Assembly (NCBI RefSeq): GCF_026339955.1
Contig: NZ_JAPEPW010000011.1
Span: forward strand, 1 to 34,120
Length of the DNA stretch: 34,120 nt
Direction of reading: 5' to 3'
Origin: Streptomyces sp. NBC_01549
GTDB taxonomy: Bacteria > Actinomycetota > Actinomycetes > Streptomycetales > Streptomycetaceae
Shown: piece after piece, positions 1 to 8,054 of the stretch
Layout: each line of letters starts with the position of its first letter
Position numbering within the stretch: position 1 is the stretch's first letter
The notes under the pieces: model-generated
Seen by the model: only the letters and a program-made list of their open reading frames with translations
What the model was told of the DNA's origin: nothing
The model's database searches: none
Position numbers and translations under genes: made by a program

Positions 1-2749
1 GGCGCGCACGTTGCGTCACCAGGGGCCCGAGCCGGATGGGCTGTCATCCGATGCTCAGTTCTTCCTCGACTCCGCGACGGAGTGGGCCTGCCTGCAGATC
101 CTGGAGTTCTTCACCCGCCGCTCGACTTTTGTGGCTCGTACCCTGGTGGAACAGACCCGGACGCAGGCGGACCTCATCGCGAAGGTCGATGAGGTACTTG
201 CCCGTACCCCGCGCCCGGGCACTCGGGACACAGCCTTCGAGCACGGCTACCTCAACTACGTTGCCAAGAAGCACGGCAAGCTCACGATCTACGGCATCGA
301 TCTCAGCAACTCGCCGAATCGATGGCCACTGGACGCCGCATACCTCAGCCTGGATGTGATCCGTCACCGGGAAGAACCCGGCTTCGGGCCGGAGTCGGCC
401 TCCCCCATCTCCGCCCCTGCCCCCGCCGATCAGGCGCTGGCCGAACACGACCGAGTGCTGTTGCGCGGGGTTGCAGGCTCGGGCAAAAGCACGCTGATCC
501 AGTGGCTCGCGGTGTCGGCGGCGACCGGCCCCGCGGACCGTATGGCCTACCTCATCGGTCGGATCCCGTTCGTGCTCCCCCTGCGCACTCTCACCCGGCA
601 CGGCGAACGCCTCCCCGCCCCCGCGCACTTCCTTACCGCCGTCGGCTGCCCTCTGGCCGGCACCCAGCCGGAAGGCTGGGAGCACCGCGTCCTGACCAGC
701 GGGCGCGGACTCGTCCTGGTAGACGGCCTCGATGAGGTGCCGGAGCCCGAACGCGAACGTACAGGGACCTGGCTACGCGACCTGCTGGAGACCTACCCCG
801 GCAACCGCTGGCTCGTCACCTCACGTCCCTCGGCCGTGCGCGACGACTGGCTCGCCGCCGATGGATTCACTGAACTCGGTCTCTCCGCGATGAGCCCGTC
901 GGATGTGGCAGCCTTCATCAGGCGCTGGCATCGGGCGGCCGCCACCGGCGCGCCCGACGAGGACGCCCTCCTGACCGCCTATGAGACCCAGCTGCGCGAT
1001 GCCGTCCGCACCAAACCGGACCTGGGGCGCCTCGCCACGAATCCGTTGATGTGCGGCCTGATCTGCGCCCTGCACCGTGACAGGCATGGCTACCTTCCAC
1101 ACGGCCGCAAGGAGTTGTACGACTCAGCGCTCTCCCTGCTGTTAGTCCGCCGCGACCGCGAACGTGACATGGTGACCCCGCAACTGAGCGAGGAGCCCCA
1201 ACTGCAGCTCCTCCAGCGACTCGCGCACTGGCTCATACGCAACGGCCGAACAGAGTTGGACCGCAGCCGGGCAGAGAGCATCATCGCGGAGGTGCTCCCG
1301 GCGATCCCAGCGGCGCAGGTCCTCGGGGACGCCGATGCCGTGCTGCGCCACTTCCTGATCCGCACCGGCCTGCTCCTCTCCCCCACCCCGGATTCGATTC
1401 ATTTCGTGCACCGCACATTTCAGGACTACCTGGGGGCGCGGGCGGCCGTGGAAGCCGGCGACTTCGGCCTGCTGGCGGAACATGCCGCCGACGACCAATG
1501 GGCGGACGTCATCCGCATGGCGGTGGCACAAGCCCGGCCGCGTGAAAGGGCCGAGCTGCTGAATCTGCTGACGGCCTCCTCGGACAAACGTGTCCACCTG
1601 CTGGCGATGGCGTGCCTGGAACACGCCACGGAACTCGACCCGGCCGTGCGACGCCAGGTCGAGGTGGCAACAGCAACACTGCTGCCACCCCACACGGACG
1701 CCGAGGCCAAGGAACTGGCACAGATCGGGCCGCTGATCCTGGAACTGCTGCCAGGCCCGCACGAACTGTCCGACGACGAAGCCGAGGCCGTAACAGCGAC
1801 GGCAGCGCTGGTCGGCACGGAAGCGGCGGTGCCCGTGCTCGCGCAATACCGGAACCATTCCGCGCAGAGGGTCCGGATCAATCTAATGCGGGCGTGGAAT
1901 CTCTTCGATGCAGAGGTGTACGCCGACGAGGTGCTGAGCCACGTCGACACCCACGACCTGTTCCTCTTCGCCACCTCGCCCGCACAGGTACGCGCCCTGC
2001 CCCGCCTGGGCGATCGGACACGACTAGGCGTAACAGGCGACCACGCTCCTGCAGGGATCCTCAAGGCCTTGCCCGAACGCGTGGAGTACCTCGGCCTCTA
2101 CGAAAACACCCTGCTGAACGACGTGCAGCCGTTCGGCTCTATGCCCTGCGTCCGCCACATCAATCTAGCGCGCTGTCCAGGAGTTGAGGACCTGACGCCC
2201 CTGACGGAGACGGGGCTGACCTCACTGTTTATCCGAGACCTTGGAGGGACAGCCGGGCTGGACCTCCTCTCCACCCTCCAATCGCTCACCGCCTCGACAC
2301 CTCTGCCGGGCGGGCTGTCCACTCTCCCGCAGGACGCTCCTCTGACCAGCTTGTCACTGGGCGGAGACGCCGTCGCGGAGACCGGGCTGCGCGGTCTGAG
2401 CACCTGGCCGACGCTGGAGTACCTCAACATCCAGAACGATATCGGCGACCTCGGCCCCAGGGACTGGGCCGAGATCGCCAGACTCCCGTGTCTCAGCTCA
2501 ATAAGCATCGCGGCGAAATACCTCCCCGGGCTCCTCTCCGCTCCGCACTTGCCCACACTCGAGACTGTCTATGTGACGAACATTCGCGAGGACACTGATC
2601 TCACGCCGCTGTACGGCAACTGCCCACAGGTCCGCACGCTCAGGCTGTACTCGGAGGAGCACTCCACAGGGCTAGTAGCGGCCCCCTACCAGGCCCTTTT
2701 CCCCGAAGCCGAGGTCACGGTCCACCCCACCCGCCCTCTGCTCTTCTGA
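1..2749 (+). CDS. NACHT-domain STAND NTPase with C-terminal LRR-like repeats (5' truncated by window edge)
   Basis: This is a putative signal-sensing NTPase of the NACHT branch of the STAND ATPases. The frame stays open to base 1, and a TTG at 11 is only the first available start, so the true N-terminus probably lies outside the window. Counting from that TTG, the visible 912 residues hold a helical N-terminal region, a Walker A GVAGSGKST at about 153-161, a Walker B LVLVDGLDE around Asp238, and a sensor-like LVTSRPS some 30 residues later. A helical middle follows. From about residue 690 there are short leucine-rich-like units (LEYLGLYENTL, VRHINLARC, LTSLSLGGD, LEYLNIQND). Bacterial NACHT proteins of this build are known to include anti-phage defence proteins, and the repeats would be the ligand sensor. 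A rare TTA leucine codon at 1142-1144 could make translation depend on the bldA tRNA. Family assignment is firm; a role in defence is inference. Confidence 0.85.
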   Translation, partial: ARTLRHQGPEPDGLSSDAQFFLDSATEWACLQILEFFTRRSTFVARTLVEQTRTQADLIAKVDEVLARTPRPGTRDTAFEHGYLNYVAKKHGKLTIYGIDLSNSPNRWPLDAAYLSLDVIRHREEPGFGPESASPISAPAPADQALAEHDRVLLRGVAGSGKSTLIQWLAVSAATGPADRMAYLIGRIPFVLPLRTLTRHGERLPAPAHFLTAVGCPLAGTQPEGWEHRVLTSGRGLVLVDGLDEVPEPERERTGTWLRDLLETYPGNRWLVTSRPSAVRDDWLAADGFTELGLSAMSPSDVAAFIRRWHRAAATGAPDEDALLTAYETQLRDAVRTKPDLGRLATNPLMCGLICALHRDRHGYLPHGRKELYDSALSLLLVRRDRERDMVTPQLSEEPQLQLLQRLAHWLIRNGRTELDRSRAESIIAEVLPAIPAAQVLGDADAVLRHFLIRTGLLLSPTPDSIHFVHRTFQDYLGARAAVEAGDFGLLAEHAADDQWADVIRMAVAQARPRERAELLNLLTASSDKRVHLLAMACLEHATELDPAVRRQVEVATATLLPPHTDAEAKELAQIGPLILELLPGPHELSDDEAEAVTATAALVGTEAAVPVLAQYRNHSAQRVRINLMRAWNLFDAEVYADEVLSHVDTHDLFLFATSPAQVRALPRLGDRTRLGVTGDHAPAGILKALPERVEYLGLYENTLLNDVQPFGSMPCVRHINLARCPGVEDLTPLTETGLTSLFIRDLGGTAGLDLLSTLQSLTASTPLPGGLSTLPQDAPLTSLSLGGDAVAETGLRGLSTWPTLEYLNIQNDIGDLGPRDWAEIARLPCLSSISIAAKYLPGLLSAPHLPTLETVYVTNIREDTDLTPLYGNCPQVRTLRLYSEEHSTGLVAAPYQALFPEAEVTVHPTRPLLF

Positions 2750-2927
2750 GGCAGTCCGGCACAGCGAAGGGCGCAGCGCTCGAAAGCGCGGGTGGTTGTC
2801 CGCGTGCTGATGGCGCCGACCGTACCCCTACGCCGTCCGGAGAACGGCCCGACATCACCCGATCAAGTTCAGTAGCTGATCGTCAATTAGGGTTGCTCGT
2901 GAGTCGAGAGCCTGTTCGGGGGGATGG

Positions 2928-3962
2928 ATGCGGCGGGAACGTTCATTGCGCATGGCGGTCTGCGCTGGCCTGGTTGGAGTAGCGGTCGCCGCGACGGGGT
3001 GCACGAGCCGTTCGCACGATCCAGCGGCTACCGACATGTCGCCCAGTGCGCGGACCTACCTGTCGCAGGCGCTGAACATCATGGAGAAGCACTCTCTTCT
3101 TCGTCACAAGGTTGACTGGTCGGACTTGCGGAGCAGGGCGTTCTCGCAGGCGCGTGGTGCGCAGAAGACGGCGGGCACGTACGGGGCGATCGACTCGGCT
3201 CTGTATGCGCTGGGCGACGGGCACAGTTTGTTCTGGGAGCCGGATGAGGCGAAGGAGCGTTACGGAGCCTCCGCGGTCAGCTTCGATGGCTTAGCAGGCC
3301 GTTCTCTGAAAAGCGGTGTGGGCTACATTTCCCTGCCTGGTGTGCAGGGGTCTCAAGAGGCGTACGACCAGTACGTGCGGCAGGGCCGGAGTGCCGTGGC
3401 GAAGGCCGGCGCGGGTGAAGCCTGCGGCTGGGTGGTGGATCTGCGCTCGGACACCGGGGGCGACATGTGGCCGATGCTTGCGGTGGTAGGTCCGATCCTG
3501 GGCGATGGCACGGTCGGTGCGTTCGTGGATGTCGATGGCAGCAAGTCCGTTTGGTCGATCAAGCACGGCAGTCCATACGCAGACGGCAAGTTGGTCGGTT
3601 GGGGCGATGGCCGACCGTTCGCCAAGAGCGCCCCGCCGGTCGCGGTCCTGACCGGTAAGCGAACAGGCAGTTCGGGTGAAGCGGTCGTGGTGGCCTTCCG
3701 GGGACGTCCTGACACTCGGTTCTTCGGCGAGCCGACCTACGGTGTCCCCACGGGAAACAAGCTGTACCACCTAGCCGACGGAGCTGTGCTGGCCCTCACG
3801 GAAGTCAAGGACGCGGACCGAACGGGCCGTGCATATGACGCGCCGATTCCTCCTGACGTGGAGATTGTCAAAGACCCACGCCCGGTGGCACGTAACCGGG
3901 ACGAGGTCCTGCAGGCAGCACAGAGCTGGCTCCTCAAACAGGCTGCCTGTCGTCGACCGTGA
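2928..3962 (+). CDS. S41-family peptidase-like lipoprotein, copy 1
   Basis: A predicted secreted lipoprotein of 344 residues. The N-terminus has an Arg-rich start, a hydrophobic stretch and a lipobox ending VAATGC with Cys25, so the mature protein should be lipid-anchored on the outer face of the membrane. The body resembles S41 (C-terminal processing/tricorn-like) peptidases: ALGDGHS carries a likely catalytic His, and TGKRTGSSGEAV near residues 243-253 carries a candidate nucleophile Ser248. The following GEPTYG block lacks the Lys of CtpA-type enzymes. The ATG at 2928 was chosen because it gives exactly the length of the paralogue at 4260-5294. The gene has a TTA codon at 3291-3293 that its twin lacks. 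It is the first of two tandem copies. Substrate is unknown and activity is not assured. Confidence 0.8.
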   Translation: MRRERSLRMAVCAGLVGVAVAATGCTSRSHDPAATDMSPSARTYLSQALNIMEKHSLLRHKVDWSDLRSRAFSQARGAQKTAGTYGAIDSALYALGDGHSLFWEPDEAKERYGASAVSFDGLAGRSLKSGVGYISLPGVQGSQEAYDQYVRQGRSAVAKAGAGEACGWVVDLRSDTGGDMWPMLAVVGPILGDGTVGAFVDVDGSKSVWSIKHGSPYADGKLVGWGDGRPFAKSAPPVAVLTGKRTGSSGEAVVVAFRGRPDTRFFGEPTYGVPTGNKLYHLADGAVLALTEVKDADRTGRAYDAPIPPDVEIVKDPRPVARNRDEVLQAAQSWLLKQAACRRP

Positions 3963-3975
3963 AATGCTCCGGAGG

Positions 3976-4130
3976 TTTCCTCGGCCAGCTGGGGGTCGAG
4001 CCTTTCCGTGCGAGACGCCTGGTCATGAGGGTGATGGCGGCCCTGGTGATCAGCGTCTCGGAGTGCTGGATGAGCCGTTCGTAGTCCCTTGCATGCGGCG
4101 GGCGTGCATCATCCACGGGAGCGACCTCTC
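3976..4130 (-). pseudogene. IS transposase C-terminal remnant, copy 1 (frameshifted)
   Basis: Read on the minus strand, this stretch encodes the end of a DDE transposase seen widely in streptomycetes (HARDYERL, then QHSETLI, then ITLMTRRLARKG). Compared with the second copy near 5369-5545, one base is missing in the CGCCGC run just before the HARDYERL codons, so the frame is broken upstream of that point. No start, catalytic core or terminal inverted repeat is present. It lies convergent to and just behind the lipoprotein gene, as in copy 2, so the tail was duplicated together with that gene. Confidence 0.7.
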
Positions 4131-4259
4131 AACGACCCACCTGCGGGGCAGCACGACGAAGCCGGAGGCGTCCTTGGGACGGCTGACAACATCTGTGAGC
4201 TCGTCAGCGGGTGATCGTTAACGTTAGGGTTGCCTCCTGTGACGAGAGCCTGGGGACGG

Positions 4260-5294
4260 ATGGGTCGGGGACGTTCACTGCGCATGCCGGCATGTGCGGC
4301 ACTGGCCGGAGTTGTCGTCGCGGCGACGGGATGCACGAGCGGTGCGCAGGACTCGGCGGGCGGCGACATGGCGCCCGCGGCGCGGACGTACTTGTCGAAG
4401 GCGCTGAGCATCATGGAAGAGCACTCTTTGCTCCGTCACCAGATCGACTGGGACAACCTTCGAAGCAAGGCGTTCTCGCAGGCTCGCGGGGCGCAGAAGC
4501 CCGCGGACACCTACGGGGCGATCGAGTCGGCATTGGGGGCTCTGGGCGATCGGCACAGCACCTTCTGGGATCCGGGGCAGGCCAAGGAGGGCATGGAGGC
4601 GTCGACCTCCTCTTTCGATGGTCTGGAAGGCCGTTCCCTGAAGAACGGCATCGGGTACGTTTCCCTGCCTCGGGTGAGCGGTTCCCAGAAGACGTACGAC
4701 GCGTACGTACGGCAGGGCCGGGACGCTGTGGTGAAGGCGGACGGGGCGGGAGCCTGCGGCTGGGTGGTGGACCTGAGGCCGGAGAGCGGTGGTGGCATGT
4801 GGCCGGTGCTCGCCGTGGCCGGGCCGATTCTGGGTGACGGCACGGTAGGCATGTTCGTCGATGCGGACGGCAAGAAATTCGTGTGGTCGATCAAGAACGG
4901 TGGCCCGTACCTGGACGGTAAGCCGCAGAGCGGGGGCGCTGGCCAGCCCCTGGGCCGAAGCAGGTCGCCGGTCGCCGTGCTGACCGGCCGGCAGACAGCC
5001 AGTGCAGGTGAGGCGGTCGTGGTGGCCTTCCGCGGACGCCCGGACACCCGGTTCTTCGGCGAACAGACCCGCGGTGTCCCAACGGGGAACGACGCGCACC
5101 GCCTGTCCGACGGCGCCATGCTCATCCTCACCGAAGTCAAGGACGCGGACCGCACGGGCCGCACCTACGACGAGGCGATCCCGCCGGACGAGGAAGTCAT
5201 CAAGGACCCCCGCCCGGTGGCCCGCCACCAGGACGCCGTCTTGGACGCAGCCCAGAGCTGGTTGCTCAAGCAGGCCGCCTGCCGACGACGGTGA
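4260..5294 (+). CDS. S41-family peptidase-like lipoprotein, copy 2
   Basis: This is the tandem paralogue of the gene at 2928-3962 and also has 344 residues. The signal peptide and lipobox are conserved, with Cys25 after VAATG. The likely catalytic His is in ALGDRHS and the candidate nucleophile Ser is in QTASAGEAV. Because the second Ser of copy 1 is Ala here, the first Ser of the motif is the better nucleophile candidate. The start was set at ATG 4260, which aligns with copy 1; an in-frame GTG at 4239 and a TTG at 4230 are alternatives. The TTA codon of copy 1 is a CTG here. The two proteins differ along their whole length, so the duplication is not recent or has diversified under selection. 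Confidence 0.8.
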   Translation: MGRGRSLRMPACAALAGVVVAATGCTSGAQDSAGGDMAPAARTYLSKALSIMEEHSLLRHQIDWDNLRSKAFSQARGAQKPADTYGAIESALGALGDRHSTFWDPGQAKEGMEASTSSFDGLEGRSLKNGIGYVSLPRVSGSQKTYDAYVRQGRDAVVKADGAGACGWVVDLRPESGGGMWPVLAVAGPILGDGTVGMFVDADGKKFVWSIKNGGPYLDGKPQSGGAGQPLGRSRSPVAVLTGRQTASAGEAVVVAFRGRPDTRFFGEQTRGVPTGNDAHRLSDGAMLILTEVKDADRTGRTYDEAIPPDEEVIKDPRPVARHQDAVLDAAQSWLLKQAACRRR

Positions 5295-5347
5295 ATCACT
5301 AGGTCACTCCGAAGGTTCGTGGCTGAGAGCCAGGCCCTCCGTGGCAG

Positions 5348-5545
5348 TCAGCCGTCGACAGCGGCCGGTTTCCTCGGCCAGCTGGGGGTCGAGCCTTTCC
5401 GTGCGAGACGCCTGGTCATGAGGGTGATGGCGGCCCAGGTGATCAGCGTCTCGGAGTGCTGGATGAGCCGTTCGTAGTCCCTCGCGTGGCGGCGGGCGTG
5501 CATCATCCACGCGAGCGACCTCCCGACCGAGTGGCGGGCCATCAG
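5348..5545 (-). pseudogene. IS transposase C-terminal remnant, copy 2
   Basis: The minus strand encodes about 64 residues matching the C-terminus of an IS5/IS4-type DDE transposase (GRSLAWMMHARRHARDYERL, HSETLI, LMTRRLARKG). The frame is intact over this stretch but the catalytic core is absent, and the homology stops close to the end of the neighbouring minus-strand gene at 5542. No terminal inverted repeat was found. It is the second member of the duplicated lipoprotein-plus-transposase-tail unit. Confidence 0.7.
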
Positions 5546-5814
5546 GGGCTGTCGCCGCCCCAGTCCCAGCGGGCCGGGTCGCCAGGGCGCGGGTCGTACA
5601 GCGCCCGGCCCCCGGGGCCGAACTGCCCGAGCTCCGTGAGGAGGGAGACACCGTCGTCGATCTCTTCCGGCCTCCAGCCGGTGATGTCGAGCAGCAGTCC
5701 GTCCAGCGGCCCGCCCACCAGTTCGGCGTAGCGCCGTCCCGGCTTCGGGCCCGGGTGGTCGTGGTCGGCTCCGTAGATCCGGCCGCGCAGCAGCTGCTCA
5801 TCGTCGCTGTCCAT
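5542..5814 (-). CDS. Small hypothetical protein with GGPLDG motif
   Basis: A 90-residue acidic protein with no signal peptide or membrane segment. The start is ATG at 5814, with GGAGGGC a few bases upstream. The segment YAELVGGPLDGLLLDITGW resembles a short motif common in small uncharacterised proteins of actinomycete plasmids and phages, where it sits in compact beta-rich proteins of unknown role. The end of the gene abuts the transposase remnant. I do not recognise a function. Confidence 0.5.
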   Translation of the reverse strand: MDSDDEQLLRGRIYGADHDHPGPKPGRRYAELVGGPLDGLLLDITGWRPEEIDDGVSLLTELGQFGPGGRALYDPRPGDPARWDWGGDSP

Positions 5815-5848
5815 GCCCTCCAGCCTCGCAGCCGCCACCGACAACGAG

Positions 5849-6402
5849 GGCTTGCCCAGGCGGCCCTGGGCAAGCCCTCGCGCTGCCGGCATCTGGCTCA
5901 AGAACGCGCGGGCCGCCGCCCGTAAGGCAGCCGAGATCGAACCTGGCCGGTGGAGTGGCAGCGGGCGTTCAACCTCACCCGGCTGCACCTGGACGGCGGC
6001 GGTGAAGTGCCGACCGAGCCGGGTGACGTCCTGCGCCAAGGCGAGGACCTCGGGCGGTGGGTGCGTGCCCAGCGTTTGGGCTGGGACAAGCTCACCGGGG
6101 TGCAGCAGTGGATGCTGGAGCAGGTCCTCGGGATCGAGCCCGCGACCGAGGACGAGAAGCCGAAGCCGCGCCGTACCCAGGCCGACAAGTGGGCCGCCAA
6201 CCTGGCAGCCGCGAAGCAGTTCTATGAGCGTGAGGGTCATCTGATCGTCCCCCGCAGCCACCTTGAGACTGTGCTCTCGGACGAGGGATGGGAACTGCAG
6301 TTCCGTCTGGGGGCCTGGATCGGCAACCAGCGCTCGCGTGCGGCGACTTTGTCGGAGGACCGGCGCGAGCAGCTGTCCGTGATCGGGATGCGGTGGTCCT
6401 GA
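5849..6402 (+). pseudogene. Helicase-associated-domain protein, 5' truncated and frame-disrupted
   Basis: From a GTG at 5950 the frame encodes a 150-residue tail typical of the helicase-associated repeats found at the C-termini of some Streptomyces DEAD/DEAH helicases. It contains PVEWQRAF, LGRWVRAQRLGWDKL, a linker, AAAKQFYEREGHLIVP and LGAWIGNQRSR. Just upstream, in another frame (about 5849-5940), the sequence reads AGIWLKNARAAARKAAEIE, which looks like the end of the preceding repeat, so a deletion or frameshift near 5940 separates the two parts. A TAA at 5923 closes the downstream frame. The helicase motor is absent. This is most likely a decayed fragment; the 3' piece might still be translated from GTG 5950. 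Confidence 0.6.
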
Positions 6403-6828
6403 CGATGAGCGGGAACACCTCGGTCATCACGGCGGCCGCCGTGGCTCTGATGGTGGGTTACCTGGTGGGGGCCGGGTGCTGCCGTGGCAACGGCTGGGCA
6501 ACTGGGGAGGCCAGGTGCGTTCACGGAACCGCCAGTCCGTCGTCGTCCTGGTCCACGTTCTTGAGCGGCCGCGCACCAGCTGGCATCTTGCGCACCCCGG
6601 CCCCCGAGACCCGGGGGGGGCTGGCTCCCGAACAAGACCCCAACAGGAGATCACGGGTTTCCAGGCAGGACGTTGGGGATGCGAAGGCGGCGGAGGTCGC
6701 CTATTGGTGTCCGAGACACTCTCTGGCTCATTGCGTACTGCTGTTCCCTCTCTTGTTCGGGTTACGGTCATGCCGCTTCACAAGTCCCGCACAGTTCCCG
6801 CAAAGTCACATCGAACGAGGGAGAAAGT
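6403..6828. other. Intergenic stretch without a convincing gene
   Basis: The 426 bases between the helicase remnant and the secreted protein gene hold no ORF with good codon bias. A hydrophobic reading from ATG 6406 (MSGNTSVITAAAVALMVGYL) loses coding character after about 30 residues. A C/G-rich block near 6596-6620 could fold into a hairpin. The promoter of the downstream gene should lie in the last 100 bases, where the sequence is less GC-rich, but I could not fix -35 and -10 boxes. Confidence 0.4.
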
Positions 6829-7341
6829 GTGAGCACGAAAGATCGAAGACTCCGTTCCTTATGGGGGGCGCTAGCCGCATGTGTCCTGCTGCTGACCTTC
6901 GGAGCACCGGCATCAGCCAACTCCGATCCCGAGGGCGGACCAGGAGAAGCCACCATCGTGGCTGGAGCGGACGGATCTGAGAGTCCGGACCACCTGATCA
7001 CGTGCACGATCAAAGCGGCCAAGCCCAACTACAGCGGAAGCACCGTCACTGCCGTCGGGTACATGAGCAGCTGCACACCCAGCACCCCGGAAATCTGCCG
7101 GACCGAGACCGATCTCCTGAGGTACTACCCCGGCCCAGGGACGTTCGAAGTAGTGGCGTCCGGCTCGGTGAACTACTCGTGCCCGCCCCCAAACCGGACC
7201 AGCACCGCTGTTCTGAGGAACTGCGATTCGAGTTCCGTCAACTGGACTTACATGACCCGGACCTACGGGACGATCACCCACGACGGCAGGCCTACCGCTG
7301 GTCATGTGGACAGCACCCTGCTGAACGTCAAATGCGTCTGA
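6829..7341 (+). CDS. Secreted six-cysteine protein of unknown function
   Basis: A 170-residue exported protein. The start is GTG 6829, with GAGGGAG upstream at good spacing. A classical signal peptide covers residues 1-30 (KDRRLRSLW, then a hydrophobic core, ending PASA), with predicted cleavage before Asn31. The mature part contains six cysteines, in ITC, SSC, EIC, YSC, RNC and VKC, which would allow three disulfides, and it looks beta-rich. I do not recognise a family. Base composition is a little lower in GC than the flanking plasmid genes, which suggests separate acquisition. A strong hairpin at 7380-7410 probably ends its transcript. Confidence 0.65.
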   Translation: MSTKDRRLRSLWGALAACVLLLTFGAPASANSDPEGGPGEATIVAGADGSESPDHLITCTIKAAKPNYSGSTVTAVGYMSSCTPSTPEICRTETDLLRYYPGPGTFEVVASGSVNYSCPPPNRTSTAVLRNCDSSSVNWTYMTRTYGTITHDGRPTAGHVDSTLLNVKCV

Positions 7342-7379
7342 GGTAAGCCGCCCCGCACCCGTGAGTGTGAACTCCCAGC

Positions 7380-7410
7380 GGGGGTATGCAGCGACTGCCT
7401 GCATACCCCC
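7380..7410 (+). terminator. Hairpin terminator after the secreted protein gene
   Basis: A perfect 12-bp stem, GGGGGTATGCAG (7380-7391) with CTGCATACCCCC (7399-7410), and a 7-base loop. It begins 38 bases after the stop codon. There is no U-tract, as is usual for GC-rich actinomycete terminators. Confidence 0.7.
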
Positions 7411-7443
7411 TGCAGAGGCCGCTGCCCGTGGAAGGGAACAAGG

Positions 7444-7947
7444 ATGATGACTGATGGTCGCCAGGAAGCTGCTTGGCAGTTCTGCGCTGCAGTGAGCACC
7501 CGCCTGTATGAGGTGTGCATGCACGACGCATCATTCCGCAGCGAGATCAGTCGGCTGTATCGGAAGTGGCAGGTCGATGAAGCAGGCACCGATGCGAAGG
7601 TTCGCTTACTGACATCGCTGGCGCTCTATTCCCTGCTGCTAGATCGCCCGTCCTCCTCGGAGCGCGACTGGGAGCAGATCACAGCAGCCTCTGTCCTTGA
7701 CACGGTCGCAGCCAGGCCTGTCCACGAGCTCTTTGCGTCCCTGCCCTCCCTCAGCCAAGTAGAGGAAAGGCATCTCCAAGCCCTCAAACTCATGAGCTAC
7801 AGCTTCGGGACCAGCCCCGGCCCTTCTGCTACAGCGAACTACTGGGCGTATCTCACCACAACGGTCAGTCTCCTCCTGGAACAGATCGTCATAGCAACCG
7901 GAGAAGAAACACCGACCTGTAAGACCATTCTTTCCGCCGGTCAGTGA
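7444..7947 (+). CDS. Hypothetical helical protein
   Basis: A 167-residue, mostly helical cytoplasmic protein with no recognisable motif. The start is ATG 7444 (an adjacent ATG follows at 7447), preceded by GGAAGGGAACAAGG, which supplies the ribosome-binding site. It contains a TTA leucine codon at 7606-7608, so translation may depend on the bldA tRNA and be tied to late growth. It is separated from the secreted protein gene by a terminator hairpin and so is probably its own unit. Codon use is less GC-biased than in the neighbours. Confidence 0.55.
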   Translation: MMTDGRQEAAWQFCAAVSTRLYEVCMHDASFRSEISRLYRKWQVDEAGTDAKVRLLTSLALYSLLLDRPSSSERDWEQITAASVLDTVAARPVHELFASLPSLSQVEERHLQALKLMSYSFGTSPGPSATANYWAYLTTTVSLLLEQIVIATGEETPTCKTILSAGQ

Positions 7948-8054
7948 GGGCCTCTCAGGCCAGTTGATCTCGATGGCGTGCAGGCGGCGATGGTGCCGCC
8001 GATCCGACTGGTGCCGCTCGTCATGGTCGTAGCAGTGGTTGCCGAGTGCCGGAG

